From Nitrososphaeraceae archaeon (GTDB taxonomy: Archaea > Thermoproteota > Nitrososphaeria > Nitrososphaerales > Nitrososphaeraceae), in NCBI GenBank assembly GCA_030038695.1, contig JASHSN010000320.1:1-8482 (forward strand): DNA of 8,482 bases, read 5' to 3'. Made by a program: the position numbers and the translations under genes. Under the pieces are notes generated by a model. The model saw only the letters and a program-made list of their open reading frames with translations, was not told the origin of the DNA and did no database searches. Positions 6,704 to 8,482 of this stretch are shown one piece after another. Each line of letters opens with the position of its first letter. Within the stretch, counting starts at the first letter, position 1.

Positions 6704-6853
6704 CTACTGATTGGTACCATGACAATCGCACGTACATTTGGTAATTTTGATATCGAAAGAACAATCATGATCGCACTGATCTCTATCATTCATCGGCCAC
6801 TGTCCAGGACAATCACCGTGTCGACCACGTTTACAAAAGAACGTTAGTAGCAT
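6704..6853 (-). CDS. Small Cys-rich protein (49 aa), probable metal-binding
   Basis: I do not recognise a named family, but the 49-residue product is strikingly rich in ligands: Cys at 7, 15, 27, 31, 40, 42 and 44, and His at 12, 29 and 45. Readable pieces are FCKRGRHGDCPGQWP, CDHDCSFD and KCTCDCHG. Seven Cys and three His in under 50 residues, spaced in clusters, point to one or two zinc sites or an Fe-S site. ATG 6853 has a GGAG element five bases upstream (6859-6862) and a TATA-like AT run at 6876-6886. An in-frame TTG eight codons further up is an alternative start. It is cytoplasmic by the absence of a signal peptide. The opposite strand has a 42-codon ORF here without such a pattern. 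Confidence 0.65.
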   Translation of the reverse strand: MLLTFFCKRGRHGDCPGQWPMNDRDQCDHDCSFDIKITKCTCDCHGTNQ

Positions 6854-6875
6854 ACGCGCTCCTGTAGCATTTGTC

Positions 6876-6886
6876 AAAATTTTAAT
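6876..6886 (-). promoter_or_regulatory. TATA-like box for the Cys-rich small gene
   Basis: On the minus strand ATTAAAATTTT lies 23-33 bases before ATG 6853 and after the stop of the next upstream gene, so the small gene may have its own promoter. A GGAG sequence five bases before the ATG could serve as ribosome-binding site. Confidence 0.4.
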
Positions 6887-6907
6887 GTTACCTGTCAGGC
6901 TACAAAA

Positions 6908-7168
6908 TTAAAGGTCTATATTAAAAAGCTGAGGTGCGTAGATGGAACCTTGCCTAACCCGTTTTACTCTTGCGACAGAAAGATAGTGTGGCCATATTGT
7001 CACCATGATAGAACCCTCTGGTACGCCCTCAGGCAACCCGATGATGACTATATCATTTTCATTAACCCCGAGATGCTGCAATTTTTGTTTGCTGGCTATG
7101 ATGATATCTTCAGGCATCCCGCTACTGTAAAGGTAAACCTTACCGGTGTAATCGATTTTATCCACCAT
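6908..7168 (-). CDS. Hypothetical protein, 86 aa
   Basis: I do not recognise this protein. It alternates short beta-like stretches (GKVYLYSS, NDIVIIGLPEGVPEG, SIMVTIWP, LSVARVKRV) with one likely helix (IIASKQKLQHLGV), and has no Cys, signal peptide or membrane segment. The order helix, LGVNENDIVII, then further strands loosely recalls swapped-hairpin AbrB-like DNA-binding domains, but the match is too weak for a call. ATG 7168 has TTTTTGTATA 22-31 bases upstream (7190-7199), which supports the start and the strand. The Cys-rich gene follows after 54 bases in the same direction. The overlapping plus-strand ORF (6950-7174) is less protein-like and lacks a comparable promoter. Confidence 0.6.
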   Translation of the reverse strand: MVDKIDYTGKVYLYSSGMPEDIIIASKQKLQHLGVNENDIVIIGLPEGVPEGSIMVTIWPHYLSVARVKRVRQGSIYAPQLFNIDL

Positions 7169-7176
7169 CTGTGAAT

Positions 7177-7332
7177 ATGGATAGTATGCTATACAAAAAT
7201 ATGATGATAGAACTAAATGACTCTCCAGTTTTACTTGCCAGCCGGGTGTCGTCTTTTCTAAAGACTATTTCTCAAACCTTTGGCGATGAATACGGCCTCG
7301 CCAAACTGTTTGAACCTTTGTTGGCAATATAG
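7177..7332 (+). CDS. Possible small protein, 51 aa, divergent from the 86-aa gene
   Basis: A 51-codon frame starts at ATG 7177 (second ATG at 7186) and stops at 7332, filling the space between the 86-aa gene and the zinc-ribbon gene. The predicted product is mostly helical, with IELNDSPVLLASRVSSFLKT and FGDEYGLAKLFEPLLAI, a plausible amphipathic pattern; no family is recognised. An ATTTTAT stretch at 7154-7160 lies 26-32 bases before the second ATG, so a leaderless start at 7186 is possible. Its start is only 8 bases from the divergent start codon, so the two promoters would overlap each other's coding regions. It could be a chance ORF; the evidence is its composition and its neat fit. Confidence 0.35.
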   Translation: MDSMLYKNMMIELNDSPVLLASRVSSFLKTISQTFGDEYGLAKLFEPLLAI

Positions 7333-7374
7333 GAAATCAGCTAGTCAAAATCGGAAATTAGAGTAGCAAGCGAA

Positions 7375-7545
7375 CTACAAATCATCGACATGATACTTTG
7401 ACATGCAGCCTGTACACTCATAGAATTCATCTCCGACTGTACCTGAGACGTTAAATTTAACGATCGTTGTACATTTTGGACAACGCCCATCAACGGTGTT
7501 TCGCGTTCGTTGAGGTTTAATTTTGGTCCTTTTTCTGCTTCCCAT
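7375..7545 (-). CDS. Small zinc-ribbon protein (56 aa), Elf1-like
   Basis: The 56-residue product begins with a basic tail (MGSRKRTKIKPQRTR) followed by a four-Cys zinc ribbon: CPKC at 22-25 and CTGC at 44-47, with beta-like sequence between (TIVKFNVSGTVGDEFYE) and a short YHVDDL end. The MG-basic start and the ribbon recall the transcription elongation factor Elf1 found in eukaryotes and some archaea, although the loop between knuckles (18 residues) is short and the usual C-terminal extension is missing. A generic nucleic-acid-binding zinc ribbon is the safe reading. ATG 7545 is strongly supported by TTTATAAA at 7572-7579. The stop lies 42 bases from the stop of the possible plus-strand small gene. 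Confidence 0.75.
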   Translation of the reverse strand: MGSRKRTKIKPQRTRNTVDGRCPKCTTIVKFNVSGTVGDEFYECTGCMSKYHVDDL

Positions 7546-7571
7546 ACCAGATATTAGGTTCAGTGTTCTGT

Positions 7572-7579
7572 TTTATAAA
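7572..7579 (-). promoter_or_regulatory. TATA box for the zinc-ribbon gene
   Basis: TTTATAAA, identical on both strands, ends exactly 26 bases before ATG 7545 on the minus strand. This is among the best TATA boxes in the window and supports a leaderless or short-leader message. Confidence 0.65.
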
Positions 7580-7620
7580 CTTCCACACCCTCTCGTACTA
7601 TTCTATTACCATGGATAGCA

Positions 7621-7842
7621 ATGGATGACAAATCCTATGCGGGTGTTCTTTAAACGGTCGCGCCACAGCGTAAGTGTTAGCTATACCAGATAATATGGGT
7701 GCACGCACGGCAAGTGAATGGAATGGAAGGACACCTGCTGTGTTCTGAGGCTAACACTAGCTCCCATCAAAGGTAGGAGGCTGCAATATCCACCGGGAAC
7801 AGGCTTATTCATCTCACACCATGCGAACAGGCTTATTACAAT
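7621..7842. other. Unassigned GC-rich intergenic island, possible structured RNA
   Basis: Bases 7621-7800 are about 50% G+C by hand count, clearly above the AT-rich gaps elsewhere in the window. AGTGTTAGC (7673-7681) and GCTAACACT (7750-7758) form a perfect 9-bp long-range stem that encloses 68 bases, in which GGTG (7698-7701) and CACC (7732-7735) could pair inside it. I found no tRNA, no clear SRP RNA helix 8 core and no clear RNase P core. On the minus strand a 54-codon ORF (7681-7845) spans the area but has no recognisable features. GC content and pairing potential are the only evidence for an RNA. Confidence 0.35.
7797..7837. repeat. 13-bp direct repeat, 28-base period
   Basis: GAACAGGCTTATT occurs at 7797-7809 and again at 7825-7837, separated by 15 bases that are not similar. 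The period is not a multiple of three, so it is not a coding repeat. It lies at the right edge of the GC-rich island, before the SRP19 promoter. Confidence 0.7.
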
Positions 7843-7853
7843 CATGGTTTAAA

Positions 7854-7862
7854 GTTAATATC
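7854..7862 (+). promoter_or_regulatory. TATA-like box for srp19
   Basis: GTTAATATC lies 25-33 bases before the TTG start at 7887, a normal distance for a leaderless archaeal promoter. Confidence 0.45.
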
Positions 7863-7886
7863 GATGCTTCATAAACCGTATCTGAG

Positions 7887-8207
7887 TTGAAAGACTACGA
7901 TCACATAATACTTTGGCTGGATTATTTCAACAAGACTCTATCTAGAAGTAAGGGGCGTCGAATAAGTATCGACAAGGCGGTCTTTGATCCAACGATCGCA
8001 GAATTGACTGATGCCGCTATACACGCTGGTTTCGCTCCTTTGCCACAAGAATCTTCTGAACAAGTAAGGTACCCGAGAAGATCGTTTGTGAAATCTGGTT
8101 ACATAGTCCTGCCGAAATCTGAAGAACAAAAAAAATCGAGAGTCCTTATTCGTGTAGCAGAAAAGATGCAACAACAGAAGAATAAACAGAAGATCAGAGA
8201 CAAATAG
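7887..8207 (+). CDS. srp19: Signal recognition particle protein SRP19
   Basis: SRP19 binds the tips of helices 6 and 8 of archaeal 7S RNA and prepares it to bind SRP54, in the cytoplasmic particle that targets nascent membrane and secreted proteins. The 106-residue product has the family layout: IILWLDYFNKTLSRSKGRRI (8-27 or so, the RNA-contacting N-terminal block), AVFDPTIAELTDAAIHAGF (31-49), then the RYPRRSFVKSGYIVLPK block (61-77) and a basic, Gln- and Lys-rich tail ending in KNKQKIRDK. Length is near the archaeal norm of about 90-105. The start is a TTG that matches the conserved N-terminus and has a TATA-like box upstream. A Gar1-like gene follows after 85 bases, making this an RNA-protein gene neighbourhood. 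Confidence 0.9.
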   Translation: MKDYDHIILWLDYFNKTLSRSKGRRISIDKAVFDPTIAELTDAAIHAGFAPLPQESSEQVRYPRRSFVKSGYIVLPKSEEQKKSRVLIRVAEKMQQQKNKQKIRDK

Positions 8208-8253
8208 TCAACATCATAATTTTCAACGTCACACCAAAATTAGGGAGAACATA

Positions 8254-8303
8254 ATTATGACTGCATAAAGAATCTAGACGACAGTCAAAATTATGCATAA
8301 AGA
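8254..8303 (+). repeat. Imperfect direct repeat before and into the gar1-like start
   Basis: ATTATG followed by CATAAAGA occurs at 8254-8271 (with a 4-base insertion) and at 8290-8303 (contiguous). The second copy contains the likely start codon at 8293. It may be a duplicated promoter element with TATA-like CATAAAG, or chance in AT-rich DNA. Confidence 0.35.
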
Positions 8304-8482
8304 GCTTAAGGAGGTTGGGGAAGTTATGCATTTAGCAAAAAGTAGTAGGCTTATTGTGCGACTTTTAGGTTCTTCAAGCAAAGAAATTCACTCAGGAGAA
8401 GTATTGGTCGACCAAAATGGAAGAGGCGTCGGCAAGGTTATTGAGATAATAGGGCCTGTGGCCTCGCCATATGCGTCCCTCA
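8293..8482 (+). CDS. gar1: Gar1-like H/ACA RNP protein, N-terminal part (3' truncated by window edge)
   Basis: The 63 visible codons match the archaeal Gar1 beta-barrel: EVGEVMHLAKSSRLIVRL, then SGEVLVDQNGRGVGKVIEII and GPVASPYASL, where the GPVxxPY turn is typical. Gar1 is a subunit of the H/ACA guide ribonucleoprotein, where it contacts the pseudouridine synthase Cbf5. ATG 8293 is preferred because the EVGEVMHLAKS block aligns with the N-terminus of known archaeal Gar1 proteins, and an in-frame stop lies at 8275. ATG 8326 is an alternative, since AAGGAGGT (8308-8315) sits 10 bases before it and would be an excellent Shine-Dalgarno site. The gene continues past the window end. Confidence 0.85.
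   Translation, partial: MHKELKEVGEVMHLAKSSRLIVRLLGSSSKEIHSGEVLVDQNGRGVGKVIEIIGPVASPYASL

Noticed and set aside
6720..6848. 42-codon plus-strand frame opposite the Cys-rich gene
   Set aside because: It lacks the strong residue patterning of the minus strand frame; read as a shadow.
6950..7174. 74-codon plus-strand frame opposite the 86-aa gene
   Set aside because: Composition looks like a reverse-complement shadow and no promoter is seen at its start.
6908..7545. Defence or toxin-antitoxin system made of the small genes
   Set aside because: No nuclease, toxin, integrase, transposase or CRISPR repeat is visible, and small size alone is not evidence.
7690..7842. RNase P RNA: GGAAGGAC (7725-7732) and GAACAGGCTTA resembling conserved regions I and V
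   Set aside because: The two elements are too close together, no other core motif is present, and the similarity is short. A covariance search would be needed to revive it.
7681..7845. 54-codon minus-strand frame across the GC-rich island
   Set aside because: A TATA-like TTTATGAA is near the right place, but the composition shows no family pattern and the non-triplet 13-bp repeat runs through it. Left as an alternative to the RNA reading.

Overview
The window reads as a piece of an archaeal chromosome, most likely an ammonia-oxidising Nitrososphaera-type thaumarchaeon (Nitrososphaerota). The archaeal assignment rests on SRP19, a Gar1-type H/ACA RNP protein, CofE of the F420 pathway, a GTP-dependent dephospho-CoA kinase (DUF359 family) and a Thi4 thiazole synthase. 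It also rests on TATA-like boxes that repeatedly sit about 21-33 bases before start codons, as expected for leaderless or short-leader archaeal mRNAs. The lineage is inferred from this gene mix and the moderately AT-rich DNA; no rRNA is present to prove it.

Left part (1-2548, + strand): the 3' end of a phosphoserine phosphatase (serB), then cofE, then a tight pair made of a TusA-type sulfur carrier and a CysM-like cysteine synthase, one base apart. The synthase carries the Arg and flanking residues that in mycobacterial CysM recognise O-phosphoserine, so the pair may make cysteine from O-phosphoserine with sulfur handed over by TusA. Middle (2533-4688, - strand): thioredoxin reductase, overlapping the synthase tail to tail by 16 bp, and a Thi4 thiazole synthase with a Cys at the sulfur-donor position. 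A 13-bp tandem repeat abuts the thi4 promoter. Next (4910-6575, + strand): an Mrp/ApbC Fe-S carrier with a fused MIP18 (DUF59) domain, overlapping the dephospho-CoA kinase gene. A 19-bp palindrome covers the mrp TATA box.

Together 1-6575 looks like a neighbourhood for sulfur and thiol cofactors: O-phosphoserine, cysteine, persulfide, dithiol reduction, thiamine thiazole, Fe-S clusters and CoA.

Right part (6576-8482): a stretch of very small genes followed by RNA-related genes. It holds a 49-aa Cys-rich protein, an 86-aa unknown protein, a possible divergent 51-aa protein, and a 56-aa zinc-ribbon protein with some likeness to Elf1. The Cys-rich and zinc-ribbon genes are below usual length cut-offs but have clear Cys patterns and well-placed TATA boxes. 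A GC-rich island (about 7621-7800, roughly 50% GC by hand count) with a 9-bp perfect long-range stem and a repeated 13-mer carries no convincing gene and may encode a structured RNA. SRP19 and the start of a Gar1-like gene close the window.
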